From the NCBI RefSeq assembly GCF_030818415.1, contig NZ_JAUTAE010000001.1, positions 932,501 to 996,500 of the forward strand: 64,000 nt of DNA, written 5' to 3'. Within the stretch, counting starts at the first letter, position 1; each line of letters opens with the position of its first letter. This DNA comes from Sphingomonas sp. SORGH_AS_0950 (GTDB lineage Bacteria; Pseudomonadota; Alphaproteobacteria; Sphingomonadales; Sphingomonadaceae). The notes under the pieces were generated by a model. That model did no database searches. It saw only the letters and a list, made by a program, of their open reading frames with translations, and was not told the origin of the DNA. This document shows, in pieces, positions 20,483 through 28,883 of the stretch. The position numbers and the translations under genes are program-made.

Positions 20483-21772
20483 CTATCCCGAACCCCGCAC
20501 CACGGGCGTCGTGATGATGCGCGCGCCCCGGCGATAGGTCAGATAGCGCCAGAGCCATTGCAGGCTGACGCGGATGCGCTGCGCGAAACTGACCAGCAGC
20601 ACGACATGGACGATCGCCCATAGCATCCAGGCGGGATAGCCCTTCAACCGATAGCGGCCGAAATCGAAGATCGCGGCGTGTCGCCCGATGATGGCCGCAT
20701 TGCCGCGATTGTGGAAGCGAAAGGGCGGCGCGGACCGGCCCCGGGTCAACAGGTCGCGCAAAGCCTTGCCCAGATAGTCGCCCTGTTGCTGCGCCACCTG
20801 CGCCAGTCCCGGCAGCGGCTTGCCCGCCTCGTCCGGACAGGCAGCGACATCGCCCAGCGCATAGACACCCTCCAGCCCCTCGACGCTCAGGTCGGGTTTT
20901 ACCGCGACCCGACCGCCCGGCCCCGGCTTCACCCCCAGCAGCGCCGCCGCTCCCGTCGGCGCGACGCCCGCCCCCCACAGGACGGTGCGCGCCGGGATGA
21001 AGCGGCCGCCCGCGGTCAGCCCTTCCTCGGTGATCGTCTCGACCGGCATGTTCGTCATGATCTCGACGCCCAGCCGCCCCAGCGCCCGCTCGGCATAATC
21101 GGCCAGCGAATCGGGAAAGGCCGCCAGGATGCGCGGACCCGCCTCGACCAGGATGATCTTCGCCGCCTCGGGCCGGATGCGCCGGAAGTCCGAGGTCAGC
21201 GTATAGCGCGCCAGCTCGGCGACCGAGCCCGCCAGCTCCACCCCGGTCGGGCCGCCGCCGACGATCACGAAGGTCATCAGCGCCTCGCGATCTGCCGCAC
21301 CGTCGCGCTCCGCCTCCTCGAACGCGCCCAGCACGCGCGAGCGGATCAGCCGCGCCTCCTCGATCGACTTGCAGGCGGGCGCGACGCTGCGCCATTCGTC
21401 ATGCCCGAAATAGCTGCTGGTCGATCCGGTGGCGACGACCAGCCGGTCATAGGACAGCGTCTCGCCGGTCGACAGGCCGATCCGGCGCGCCCCGGTGTCG
21501 ATCTGCGCGACCTCGCCCAGCACGACGCGGATATTGGGAAACCGGCCGAGGACATGGCGGATCGGCTCGGCCACATCCGCCGGGGACAGCGCGGCGGTCG
21601 CGACCTGATAGAGCAGCGGCACGAACAGATGATAGTTGTTCCGGTCGACCACCGTCACCCGCACCGGTGCGCGGGCCAGCCGCTTGGCCACCGCCAGCCC
21701 GCCAAACCCGGCGCCGATGATGACGACATGGGGCCAGGCGGGATCGACGGCGTGGCCTTCGGGCCCGCTCAT
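20483..21772 (-). CDS. Type II NADH:quinone oxidoreductase (NDH-2)
   Basis: 429 aa flavoprotein. FAD-binding Rossmann motif VVIIGAGFGGLAVAKRL (about 16-32), second dinucleotide motif FVIVGGGPTGVELAGSVAEL (NADH, about 167), and GVYALGDVAACPDE (FAD ribityl contact). The quinone-site-type segment AQVAQQQGDYLGKAL is present. The C-terminal amphipathic membrane anchor is WMLWAIVHVVLLVSFAQRIRVS. It oxidises NADH and reduces ubiquinone without proton pumping. It is 10 nt downstream of the MDR oxidoreductase gene on the same strand and probably cotranscribed. Confidence 0.9.
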   Translation of the reverse strand: MSGPEGHAVDPAWPHVVIIGAGFGGLAVAKRLARAPVRVTVVDRNNYHLFVPLLYQVATAALSPADVAEPIRHVLGRFPNIRVVLGEVAQIDTGARRIGLSTGETLSYDRLVVATGSTSSYFGHDEWRSVAPACKSIEEARLIRSRVLGAFEEAERDGAADREALMTFVIVGGGPTGVELAGSVAELARYTLTSDFRRIRPEAAKIILVEAGPRILAAFPDSLADYAERALGRLGVEIMTNMPVETITEEGLTAGGRFIPARTVLWGAGVAPTGAAALLGVKPGPGGRVAVKPDLSVEGLEGVYALGDVAACPDEAGKPLPGLAQVAQQQGDYLGKALRDLLTRGRSAPPFRFHNRGNAAIIGRHAAIFDFGRYRLKGYPAWMLWAIVHVVLLVSFAQRIRVSLQWLWRYLTYRRGARIITTPVVRGSG

Positions 21773-21782
21773 GACGGCGCCC

Positions 21783-22787
21783 TCACCATGTCACCGCGAT
21801 CTTGCCGAAATGCGCGCCGCTTTCCTGGTGGCGGAACGCATCGCCGAGTTCGTCCAGCGCAAAGCTCCGGTCGATCACCGGGCGCAGGTCGGCGGTGTCG
21901 AGCGCGCGGACGAAATCCTGCTGCATCCGGCGGCTGCCGACGATCAGGCCCTGGAGCCGTGCCTGCTTCAGCATCATGGTCGCGGTCGGCACCTCGCCGC
22001 TGGCGCCGGTCAGCACGCCGATCAGGCCGATATGTCCCCCGATCCGCACCGCATCGATCGACTGGGCGAGCGTACCCGGACCGCCAACCTCCACCACATG
22101 GTCGACGCCCTCTCCGGCCCAGTCATGGACCATCCGGCCCCAGTCGGCATGGGTGCGGTAGTTGATGACATGATCCGCGCCCAGGGCCCTGGCCCGTTCC
22201 AGCTTGGCATCGGAGGACGAGGTGACGACCACGCTCGCCCCCATCAGCTTGGCGATCTGGAGCGCCCAGATCGACACGCCGCCCGTGCCCAGCACCGCCA
22301 CCCGGTCCCCGGCCTTCAGCCCGCCATCGACCACCAGGCTGCGCCACGCGGTCAGCCCGGCGGTGGTGATCGTCGCGGCCTGGGCATGGTCATAGCCCTT
22401 GGGCGACAGGGTGAAGGCGGTCGCGGGCGCGACCACCGTCTCGCAGGCATAGCCATCAATGCCGTCGCCGGGCGTCCGGGCGAAGTCGCCGACCCGCGCG
22501 GGCCCCTCCTGCCAATCAGGAAAGAAGCACGCGACGACCGAATCGCCTGCCGCGAAGTCGGTCACGCCCTCGCCCACCGCCTCGACGATCCCGGCGCCAT
22601 CCGCCATCGGGATGCGGCCATCCTCGGTCGGCATCCGGCCCGAGACAACGCCATAATCGTGATAGTTGAGCGACGTGGCATGCAGCCGGACCCGGATCAT
22701 GCCCGCGCCCGGTGCCCCCGGATCGGGACGCTCGACCAGACGCAGACGGTCCAGCCCGCCGGGTGCGTCGAGGATCATCGCTTTCAT
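21783..22787 (-). CDS. MDR-superfamily NAD(P)-dependent alcohol dehydrogenase/quinone reductase-like
   Basis: 334 aa. GroES-like N-terminal domain (LHATSLNYHDYGVVSGRMP, GAGIVEAVGEGVTDFAAGD) and Rossmann domain with VAVLGTGGVSIWALQIAKLM. The structural zinc loop with four Cys is absent and the catalytic Cys is replaced (SLNYHDYG), so it is a zinc-independent MDR protein, like many quinone-oxidoreductase or enoyl-reductase relatives. Substrate unknown. Likely operonic with NDH-2 downstream. Confidence 0.87.
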   Translation of the reverse strand: MKAMILDAPGGLDRLRLVERPDPGAPGAGMIRVRLHATSLNYHDYGVVSGRMPTEDGRIPMADGAGIVEAVGEGVTDFAAGDSVVACFFPDWQEGPARVGDFARTPGDGIDGYACETVVAPATAFTLSPKGYDHAQAATITTAGLTAWRSLVVDGGLKAGDRVAVLGTGGVSIWALQIAKLMGASVVVTSSSDAKLERARALGADHVINYRTHADWGRMVHDWAGEGVDHVVEVGGPGTLAQSIDAVRIGGHIGLIGVLTGASGEVPTATMMLKQARLQGLIVGSRRMQQDFVRALDTADLRPVIDRSFALDELGDAFRHQESGAHFGKIAVTW

Positions 22788-22850
22788 GTTGTCGCCCTTT
22801 GCCGATATCCGTTACCGACACGCCAACGTTGCAATGCAGCGATGCGATCC

Positions 22851-24098
22851 TCAGCCGGTCGCCAGGGACCATCCGCTGGGCAGGAAATCGAGCGACATAT
22901 AGAAATAGAAGGCGCAGCTGCCGTCGGCGCGGTAGCTGCCGCCCTTGACGATCCCGAAGGCGGTGCCGCCCAGGAAGACCGGTCCGCCGCTGTCGCCGCT
23001 GCGGCAAGTCGGCCCGCGCACCGCGACCCAGGCCGCCGTGCAGCCGCCGCCGCACAAATCGCCGGCGGGCGCGAAATCGGGCATCCATATCTCGGCACAG
23101 CTATAGCCGGTCCGCTCGCCGCGATGGCAGACGATGTCGCCCGCCCGCGTCGAATCGCGCGGACGCTCGGCGGTGACGGTCCGGCTGATCGTCTTGGCCG
23201 TATCGCTCCAGAAACGCGGTCCGAGCGGCACCGGGCTGCCATTGACCTGCACGTCCTGATAGCCCCAGCCCCATTGCCCCAGGAAAGGCAGCGGATGTTC
23301 GGTGCGGGCGGCGTCGCTCCACGACAGATTGTCGGGACAATGCGCGGCGGTGACGACCGCATCCTCCGCGCCGCGCCGCACGACGAAACCGCTGGTACAG
23401 GCATAGCGCCGCCCGTCGGCCGGATCGACCCCGACCAGCCGCGCACCGCCTTGCAGATCGGCAAGGTCGGTATCGGGCGTCTCCATGGTGGCGATCCGCA
23501 CCGGCACCCCCGCCAGCCGCGCAATCCGGTCGCGCAGGGCCTCGCCCGGCTCGGCCAGCAGGTCCGCCTGCCCCACCATGACGACCAGCGCGCCGATACG
23601 CGGATCGACGCCGATCCCCGGCGGGCGCGTCAGGCTGGCGCGGATTTCGGTCTGGTGAAGCGCGAGCGCGGTGACGAGCTGGCCATGGGTGGCATAGGCT
23701 CCGGTGCGAAAGCGGATCAGCACCGGCATGCCCGCCACCTGCACCACCCGGTCCGCCACGGGCGCGTCGCCGGTCAGCAGCACATCGACATGGAAGGGCG
23801 CATGCCCCACCGACAGCCCGGCCAGCCGATCGGCGAACTCCGTGCGAAGCGCATCGGTCACCGGCACCGAGGCGTCCTGGACCTGCAACTCGCGCAAGGC
23901 GGCGGACGGCGACAGGCCGGACTGCGCCGCATAGGTCGCGGCGTCGAGCCCAAGCGCCGCCTGTCCGTCGAGCGCGGGCGGCCCGACCGGCTGCGCGCTG
24001 GCGACACCGGCGATCGACACCATGCCGACCAAGGCCAATATCAGGCGCCGGATAGCCCAGCTATCAGCCGCAAAAGAATAGCGCTTCTTATATCCCAT
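22851..24098 (-). CDS. Secreted trypsin-like serine protease (S1 family) with pro-domain
   Basis: 415 aa. The signal peptide follows an unusually charged start (MGYKKRYSFAADSWAIRRLILALVG..ASAQ). Residues about 40-205 look like a propeptide with repeated alpha-lytic-protease-type segments (TALALHQTEIRASLTR, RIGALVVMVGQADLL). The catalytic domain has VTAAHCPDN (His), CRSGDSGGPVFLGGTAFGIV (Ser and oxyanion hole), and several Cys likely paired in disulfides (CTSG/AAHC, CGGGC, GPTCRSG). It resembles streptogrisin/alpha-lytic protease relatives; specificity is not predicted. Divergent from the small lipoprotein at 24166. Confidence 0.85.
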   Translation of the reverse strand: MGYKKRYSFAADSWAIRRLILALVGMVSIAGVASAQPVGPPALDGQAALGLDAATYAAQSGLSPSAALRELQVQDASVPVTDALRTEFADRLAGLSVGHAPFHVDVLLTGDAPVADRVVQVAGMPVLIRFRTGAYATHGQLVTALALHQTEIRASLTRPPGIGVDPRIGALVVMVGQADLLAEPGEALRDRIARLAGVPVRIATMETPDTDLADLQGGARLVGVDPADGRRYACTSGFVVRRGAEDAVVTAAHCPDNLSWSDAARTEHPLPFLGQWGWGYQDVQVNGSPVPLGPRFWSDTAKTISRTVTAERPRDSTRAGDIVCHRGERTGYSCAEIWMPDFAPAGDLCGGGCTAAWVAVRGPTCRSGDSGGPVFLGGTAFGIVKGGSYRADGSCAFYFYMSLDFLPSGWSLATG

Positions 24099-24165
24099 CG
24101 ATCTGGTATGTATTTATCAGACCGAGCCGAACAGGGCTGTACAGGGACAGAAGGGAACCGGATTC

Positions 24166-24381
24166 ATGATGCGACGTCGCGCCTTTCCATTGATCCTGCT
24201 GGCGTCGATCGCGCCGCTTGCCGGTTGCTCGCCCAAGGGGACCGCCGCCGACAATGCCACGCTGGATAACGGATCGGTGGTGCTTGCCAATGACGAAACG
24301 CCGGTGGCGGATAACGAGGCCCTGGGCAACGACCTGCTGACGTCCAACGACGCCGACTTCAACAGCACGGCCCCGCAATAG
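24166..24381 (+). CDS. Small Asn/Asp-rich lipoprotein
   Basis: 71 aa. MMRRRAFPLILLASIAPLAGC carries lipobox LAGC. The mature 50 residues are acidic and Asn-rich (AADNATLDNG, LANDETPVADNEALGNDLL), reminiscent of the ADN repeats of the lipoprotein at 10403. No Lys or Arg after the lipobox region except one Lys, so the mature protein is strongly acidic. Function unknown. It is followed by a strong terminator, so it is its own transcription unit. Confidence 0.75.
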   Translation: MMRRRAFPLILLASIAPLAGCSPKGTAADNATLDNGSVVLANDETPVADNEALGNDLLTSNDADFNSTAPQ

Positions 24382-24455
24382 CGGCGGACGGACGCGGGCG
24401 ACGCGGCCCGCCACCTCTCCTGCTCGCCAAAGGAAGCTCCCTATGGCGTTCGACT

Positions 24456-24485
24456 GGCCCGGCGGCATCCCGCCGGGCCATTTTT
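24456..24485 (+). terminator. Rho-independent terminator
   Basis: GGCCCGGCGG-CATC-CCGCCGGGCC, a perfect 10-bp stem with a 4-nt loop followed by ATTTTTA, 75 bp after the small lipoprotein stop and just before the convergent gene end at 24493. Confidence 0.88.
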
Positions 24486-24492
24486 ATGCCTG

Positions 24493-25083
24493 TCATCGGT
24501 CGGGAATGCCCAGCGTGCGCAGGACGCGCATATCCTGTTCGACCACCCCGGCCGACAGCCGCTCGATCAAACGCTGCGCCTGTCGCCACATGCCGGTCGC
24601 GGGCGGCGCGGCGCGCGGTGCCTCCAGCAACCGCCCGCCACAGGCCTGTGCCAGCGCGGGTCCGTGCATCGCGCCGTCGATCACCAGCGACGGGAAAGGC
24701 AGCGCCGCCTCGGGCGAGGCGAAGAGTTGCCCGCCGGACCGGTCGAGCGGCGCGATGGAGGGCGGCTGGAAGAACAGCGCCCCCGCGACCTTGGAGACAT
24801 AATGGCTGGGCGACAGCCGCGCCCACCAGATGCTGGCCAAGCAGGCGGCGTTTTCGGCGACCAGCAGAACCGCCTTGTCGGCATGCGCCACCGCATGGTC
24901 GAGCCGGGTGGCCCAGGCATCGCGCGCCTCGCGGCTGCTGGCGTCGAAGGGAAGCTGGACATCGCCACGACGGGGCCAGGCGAACAGCCTTTCCCACGGC
25001 GCCGCCTGCTCGCTGCCCGGCGCGCCCGCCATGGGCAGGGTGATGATCGAAAAGGGGTCGGTCAGACGCAGTTCGGCCGCCAT
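24493..25083 (-). CDS. RBBP9/YdeN-like alpha/beta-hydrolase fold protein lacking the catalytic Ser
   Basis: 196 aa from ATG 25083 (MAAELRLTDPFSIITLP). The order of segments follows the RBBP9/YdeN serine-hydrolase family: a first strand (FSIITLPMAGAPG), a helix (RDAWATRLDHAVA), the nucleophile-elbow strand AVLLVAENAACLASIWWARL, VAGALFFQPPS, and PLPFPSLVIDG. At the elbow, where family members have HSLGC, this protein has ENAAC (77-81), so the Ser nucleophile is gone, and the usual Asp and His positions are also not recognisable. It is probably non-catalytic or a diverged scaffold. The family assignment rests on my pattern matching, not on an alignment. Confidence 0.6.
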   Translation of the reverse strand: MAAELRLTDPFSIITLPMAGAPGSEQAAPWERLFAWPRRGDVQLPFDASSREARDAWATRLDHAVAHADKAVLLVAENAACLASIWWARLSPSHYVSKVAGALFFQPPSIAPLDRSGGQLFASPEAALPFPSLVIDGAMHGPALAQACGGRLLEAPRAAPPATGMWRQAQRLIERLSAGVVEQDMRVLRTLGIPDR

Positions 25084-25182
25084 GGATCTGCTCCGTCGCT
25101 GATCCCCCCAAGGTACGCCGCTTATCGCGCGAGGCAAGGGGCATCGACGCGACGCCGCCTCGTCCCGGCGCGAGGATCGCCG

Positions 25183-25602
25183 TCAGGCGGCGGCGGCGAT
25201 CCGGGTCGAACGGCGCGAACCCGCCAGCGCGGTCGCGATGCTGTCGACCATCAACTCATATTGATCGGGGCTGTACCCCGCGGCCAGGAACGCACGGACC
25301 TCATGCGAGGGCACGCTATAGCCATGATGCCAGCTCAGCACCGCCATCCGGCGCAGAGCCTCCAGCGAGGGATCGGCCAGCCGGGGATTGCGCGTCTCAC
25401 CGAAGATGGAGCCGAGCGCGCGGCCCAGGCGGCTGGGGGCGCGCAGCGACGAGACGCGGTCGCGACGGGCCAGCGCCACGACCTGCCATTCCAGCGCGGA
25501 CAGGCGAGCGTCAGGACGGATCGCCGCCGCACCCTGTTCGGCGGTGGCGGCATCGAACGCGGCCCGCGCGGCACCGATTTCCTGAAAAGCGACATAGGCC
25601 AT
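25183..25602 (-). CDS. Conserved hypothetical protein, likely TetR-regulated
   Basis: 139 aa from ATG 25602, which has AAAGGGG 6 nt upstream. There is no signal peptide or membrane segment. Sequence features: LSALEWQVVALARRDRVSSL, then LGSIFGETRNPRLADPSLEA, LRRMAVLSWHHGYSVPSHEV and FLAAGYSPDQYELMVDSIAT. The WHHGYSVPS pattern is reminiscent of short helical proteins, and I do not recognise the family. Two ATACC-N4-GGTAT sites lie 130-190 bp upstream, between it and tetR, so its expression is probably controlled by that repressor. Confidence 0.65.
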   Translation of the reverse strand: MAYVAFQEIGAARAAFDAATAEQGAAAIRPDARLSALEWQVVALARRDRVSSLRAPSRLGRALGSIFGETRNPRLADPSLEALRRMAVLSWHHGYSVPSHEVRAFLAAGYSPDQYELMVDSIATALAGSRRSTRIAAAA

Positions 25603-25731
25603 GACATACCCCTTTTGCGTCGCGCGACACCCTGTCCGGCAAAGCGCATCCGCCCGCCGCGATCCGGCGACCCCATGCCGCCCGTATCCATGTCTCGCCA
25701 ATGATGTTCGGAAGACTGCCAGGCGCCTTCC

Positions 25732-25745
25732 ATACCAAGCGGTAT
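25732..25745. promoter_or_regulatory. TetR operator candidate 1 (ATACC-AAGC-GGTAT)
   Basis: Perfect 5-bp inverted arms with 4-nt spacer, upstream of the 139-aa gene. The same pattern recurs at 25777 and, with one mismatch, over the tetR start codon at 26398. Confidence 0.6.
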
Positions 25746-25776
25746 ATTAAGCCACCAACGCCCCGTCAAGCATTTT

Positions 25777-25790
25777 ATACCGACCGGTAT
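25777..25790. promoter_or_regulatory. TetR operator candidate 2 (ATACC-GACC-GGTAT)
   Basis: Inverted arms extend to ATACCG/CGGTAT. It directly abuts the tetR stop codon (25791). Its centre is 45 bp from operator candidate 1. Confidence 0.65.
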
Positions 25791-26399
25791 TCAACGCGTC
25801 GGCCAGCATTTCAGCCCGGTCTCGACCAGCCTTTCCAAATCGGCGCGGCTGGCCCCCGACCCGGCCTGCACGGCCATTCCCTGGAACAGCGCATAGAGCA
25901 TCGCGGTCAGCCCCTCGGGCTCCACATCCTCGCGCAGATCGCCTTCGTCCTTGGCGCGCTGGAACCGGGCGAGCAGCGCCGCCTGTGACGAGGCGCGGCG
26001 GGCGACGACCTCCGCCTTGATCGATTCGGCTTCCGACCCGCAGGCGACCGAGTGGATCACCCCCAGGCAACCGCGCGGTTCCTGCTGGTTGGTCTGCGCA
26101 TCGACCGCGCCGCGCAGCAGATGCTCGGCCACGCCCCGCGCGGTGGGCTGGTTCAGCGCCTCGCGGATAAAGGCCATCTTCTCGGCCTCATAGAGGTCCA
26201 ATGCCTTGTGGAACAACGCTTCCTTGTTGCCGAACGCGGCATAGAGGCTGGGCTTGGTGATCCCCATCGCTTCGGTCAGGTCCGCCATCGACGCGCCCTC
26301 ATACCCCTTGCTCCAGAAGACCCGGAGCGCCGAGGCCAGCGCCTGCTCGGTGCAGAATTCGCGAGGACGCCCCTTACAAGCGGGCAAAGCATTTTCCAT
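25791..26399 (-). CDS. TetR/AcrR-family transcriptional regulator
   Basis: 202 aa. N-terminal HTH (about 15-60): LASALRVFWSKGYEGASMAD, LTEAMGITKPSLYAAFGNKE. The C-terminal ligand-binding domain has GCLGVIHSVACGSEAESIKA and AMLYALFQGMAVQAGSGASR, the layout of AcrR-like regulators that often sense electrophiles or hydrophobic compounds; a Cys pair (GCLG...VACG) could be redox sensitive. The operator candidate at 26398-26411 overlaps its start codon, consistent with autorepression. Confidence 0.9.
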   Translation of the reverse strand: MENALPACKGRPREFCTEQALASALRVFWSKGYEGASMADLTEAMGITKPSLYAAFGNKEALFHKALDLYEAEKMAFIREALNQPTARGVAEHLLRGAVDAQTNQQEPRGCLGVIHSVACGSEAESIKAEVVARRASSQAALLARFQRAKDEGDLREDVEPEGLTAMLYALFQGMAVQAGSGASRADLERLVETGLKCWPTR

Positions 26400-26411
26400 A
26401 ACAGTCGGTAT
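26398..26411. promoter_or_regulatory. TetR operator candidate 3 (ATAAC-AGTC-GGTAT)
   Basis: One mismatch to the ATACC-N4-GGTAT pattern. It covers the tetR initiation codon and could repress tetR and perhaps the divergent MHYT gene. Confidence 0.5.
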
Positions 26412-26543
26412 ATAATTATCCCGGCGATTTTTGAAACCCCCGAACGCCCTACCCGGTCGGCTTCCTCCGATCTGGTGCCAATGCCCTTAAATGTTCGGAA
26501 AGCGGCGTCGTCCTATGAAGGGGCGTCGGGGAACCAAGACAGC

Positions 26544-28883
26544 ATGCTCAATATCGTCGGATGTATCACCAAAGACCATGATCCCTGGCTGGTCGGACTG
26601 GCCGCCGGGATCTGCGTCCTGGGATTGTCCGCGCTCTTCCTCCTGCACGCCCGGTCGGAGGAATGCGTCGAGGGTCGCCGTCGCAGCTGGCTGGCCTTTG
26701 CCGCGATCACCGCGGGGATCGGCATCTGGGCGACGCATTTCCTGGCCATGCTCGCCTATCGGGGGCCCTTGCCGCTGGGCTTTGACCTGTCGCTGACCGT
26801 CGTTTCGATCGGGACTCCGATCGCGGGCATCTGGCTCGCGCTGACCTTCATCGCCCGGCGGCGGGAGACCGGGATGCTCGTGATCGCCGCCACGATCATG
26901 GCCGCCAGCATCGCCGCGATGCATTTCGTCGGCATGAGCGCGCTGATCGTGCCCGCCCGCATCCTGTACCGGCCATGGGGCGTCACGCAGGCGATGCTGG
27001 GCGCGACGGCCTTCCTCTCGCTCGCGCTGATTGCCCATATCCGGCTGCGCGGGATGACGCGCGCGGTCCTGCCGATCCTGGCGGGCGCGATGGGGGTCGT
27101 GATGCTGCATTTCGGGGCGATGGCGGCGACGACGCTCCTGCCCGGCGGGGTGGTGGTCGATCCGACCCTCGAACCGCTCCAGCCGCACGGCCTGGCCCGC
27201 GCCGTGCTGGGGGCGACCGGCCTGATCGTCGTGATGATGATCGGCGCGGCCATCCTCGACCGGCGACTGACCGACCTGCACGGCCTGACCCAGGCGACCC
27301 GCGAGGGGATCGCGATCCTGCTGAACGGCCGTATCGTCGAGACCAATGCCCGGCTCGCCGCGATGCTGGGGGTCGAGCCGCAGGCGTTGATCGGCTCCAC
27401 CCCCGGGGACTGGCTGGAAACCATGGACAGCGTGCCGCTGAGCCTGACGCACGATCACCCGGTCGAGACGCGCCCCTGCCACGCCTCGATGGAACGCTAT
27501 CTGGAGGTCGCCTGTCACGAGATCGAATATCGCGGACGACGATCGACCGTGATGGCGGTGCGCGACCTGACCGAGCAGCGGCGGGCGCAGCGCCAGATCG
27601 AATATATGGCGGTCCATGATCCGCTGACCGGATTGCCCAATCGCGCCTATTTCGCCCAGGCGCTGGAGGGGGCCATCGCACAGGCCGACCAGAAGGGCCC
27701 CTTCGCGCTGCTCGCGCTCGATCTCGATCGGTTCAAGGCGGTCAACGATCTGTTCGGCCATGCGGCGGGGGACATGATCCTGTGTCGCGTCGCCCGGATC
27801 CTGACCGGCGTGGTCGACGAGGCGGCGGTGGTCGCACGGGTCGGCGGCGACGAGTTCCTGATCCTCCAGCGCGGGGTCGACGATCCCGACCGGGTCCACA
27901 AGCTCGTCGCGACGATCCTGGGTGCCTTTGCCACCGAAATGGACCTGAGCCGCGATCCAACGGCGGTCGGGGTCAGCATCGGCGTGTCGCTGTTCCCGCA
28001 GGATGCTGCCGACGCCGATGGGCTTCGTCACAATGCCGATGTCGCGCTGTACCGCGCCAAGACGAGCGGACGCGGCGCGGCGTCCTTCTTCGACCAGGAC
28101 ATGGACCATGCGGTCCGCCATCGCCGCGCGCTCGAACATGACCTGCGCCATGCCCTGCTGCGCGACCAGATGCGGCTGGTCTATCAGCCGCTGGTCTCGA
28201 CCGAGGGCGCGAGCGTCATCGGTTATGAGGCGCTGCTTCGCTGGCAGCATCCCGAGCGCGGCGAGATCGTCCCCGACGAGTTCGTGCCCATCGCCGAGGA
28301 TACGGGCATCATCCTGCAACTCGGCGAATGGGTGCTGGGCGAGGCCTGCCGCGCCGCCGCCGCCTGGCCCGAGCCGATGACGCTGGCGGTCAACGTCTCC
28401 CCCATCCAGTTCCAGCTCCCCAACCTGGCCGAGATCGTCGCCAAGGCGCTGGCCGAAAGCGGCTTTCCCGCGCGTCGGCTGGAGCTGGAGATCACCGAAA
28501 ACGTCCTGCTCCACGACCGGGAGGGCACGCTGCGGACGCTGCACCGGCTGAAGGCCATGGGGGTCGGGATCGTCATGGACGATTTCGGCACCGGCTACAG
28601 CTCGCTCAGCAACCTCCAGTGCTTTCCGTTCGACAAGATCAAGATCGACCGCAGCTTCATCTCCGGCGTCACCGATGACGAGGCCGCGCGGTCGATCGTC
28701 CGCGCGATCGTCGGGCTGGGCCAGAGCCTGAACCTCCCGGTGGTGGCCGAAGGAGTGGAGACGGCCGAACAGCATCGCATGGTGCTGGAGGAGGGATGCC
28801 CCCAGGCCCAGGGTTATCTGTTCGGCCGCCCCGGCCGCCTGCCCGCTTATCCCGCCGCCAGCGCGCTCCGCCGCCGACCATAG
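26544..28883 (+). CDS. MHYT-PAS-GGDEF-EAL cyclic-di-GMP signalling protein
   Basis: 779 aa from ATG 26544 (MLNIVGCITKDHDPWLVGLA); an in-frame ATG at 26481 is possible, and neither has a clear SD. The N-terminal MHYT sensor has seven predicted helices with motif copies ATHFLAML (63-70), AMHFVGM (125-131) and MLHFGAM (187-193), which may bind a metal and sense a gas. A short PAS-like segment (about 250-340) precedes GGDEF (VARVGGDEFLIL, residues about 434-438, intact) and EAL (GYEALLRWQ at about 561, DDFGTGYSSL, KIKIDRSF, EGVET, intact). Both synthesis and hydrolysis of c-di-GMP are possible. Its 3' end overlaps the convergent permease gene by 37 bp. Confidence 0.93.
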   Translation: MLNIVGCITKDHDPWLVGLAAGICVLGLSALFLLHARSEECVEGRRRSWLAFAAITAGIGIWATHFLAMLAYRGPLPLGFDLSLTVVSIGTPIAGIWLALTFIARRRETGMLVIAATIMAASIAAMHFVGMSALIVPARILYRPWGVTQAMLGATAFLSLALIAHIRLRGMTRAVLPILAGAMGVVMLHFGAMAATTLLPGGVVVDPTLEPLQPHGLARAVLGATGLIVVMMIGAAILDRRLTDLHGLTQATREGIAILLNGRIVETNARLAAMLGVEPQALIGSTPGDWLETMDSVPLSLTHDHPVETRPCHASMERYLEVACHEIEYRGRRSTVMAVRDLTEQRRAQRQIEYMAVHDPLTGLPNRAYFAQALEGAIAQADQKGPFALLALDLDRFKAVNDLFGHAAGDMILCRVARILTGVVDEAAVVARVGGDEFLILQRGVDDPDRVHKLVATILGAFATEMDLSRDPTAVGVSIGVSLFPQDAADADGLRHNADVALYRAKTSGRGAASFFDQDMDHAVRHRRALEHDLRHALLRDQMRLVYQPLVSTEGASVIGYEALLRWQHPERGEIVPDEFVPIAEDTGIILQLGEWVLGEACRAAAAWPEPMTLAVNVSPIQFQLPNLAEIVAKALAESGFPARRLELEITENVLLHDREGTLRTLHRLKAMGVGIVMDDFGTGYSSLSNLQCFPFDKIKIDRSFISGVTDDEAARSIVRAIVGLGQSLNLPVVAEGVETAEQHRMVLEEGCPQAQGYLFGRPGRLPAYPAASALRRRP

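Noticed and set aside
21636..24269. 877-aa plus-strand frame across the MDR gene and serine protease
   Set aside because: It is antisense to two genes with clear motifs and has a His/Arg/Pro-rich shadow composition.
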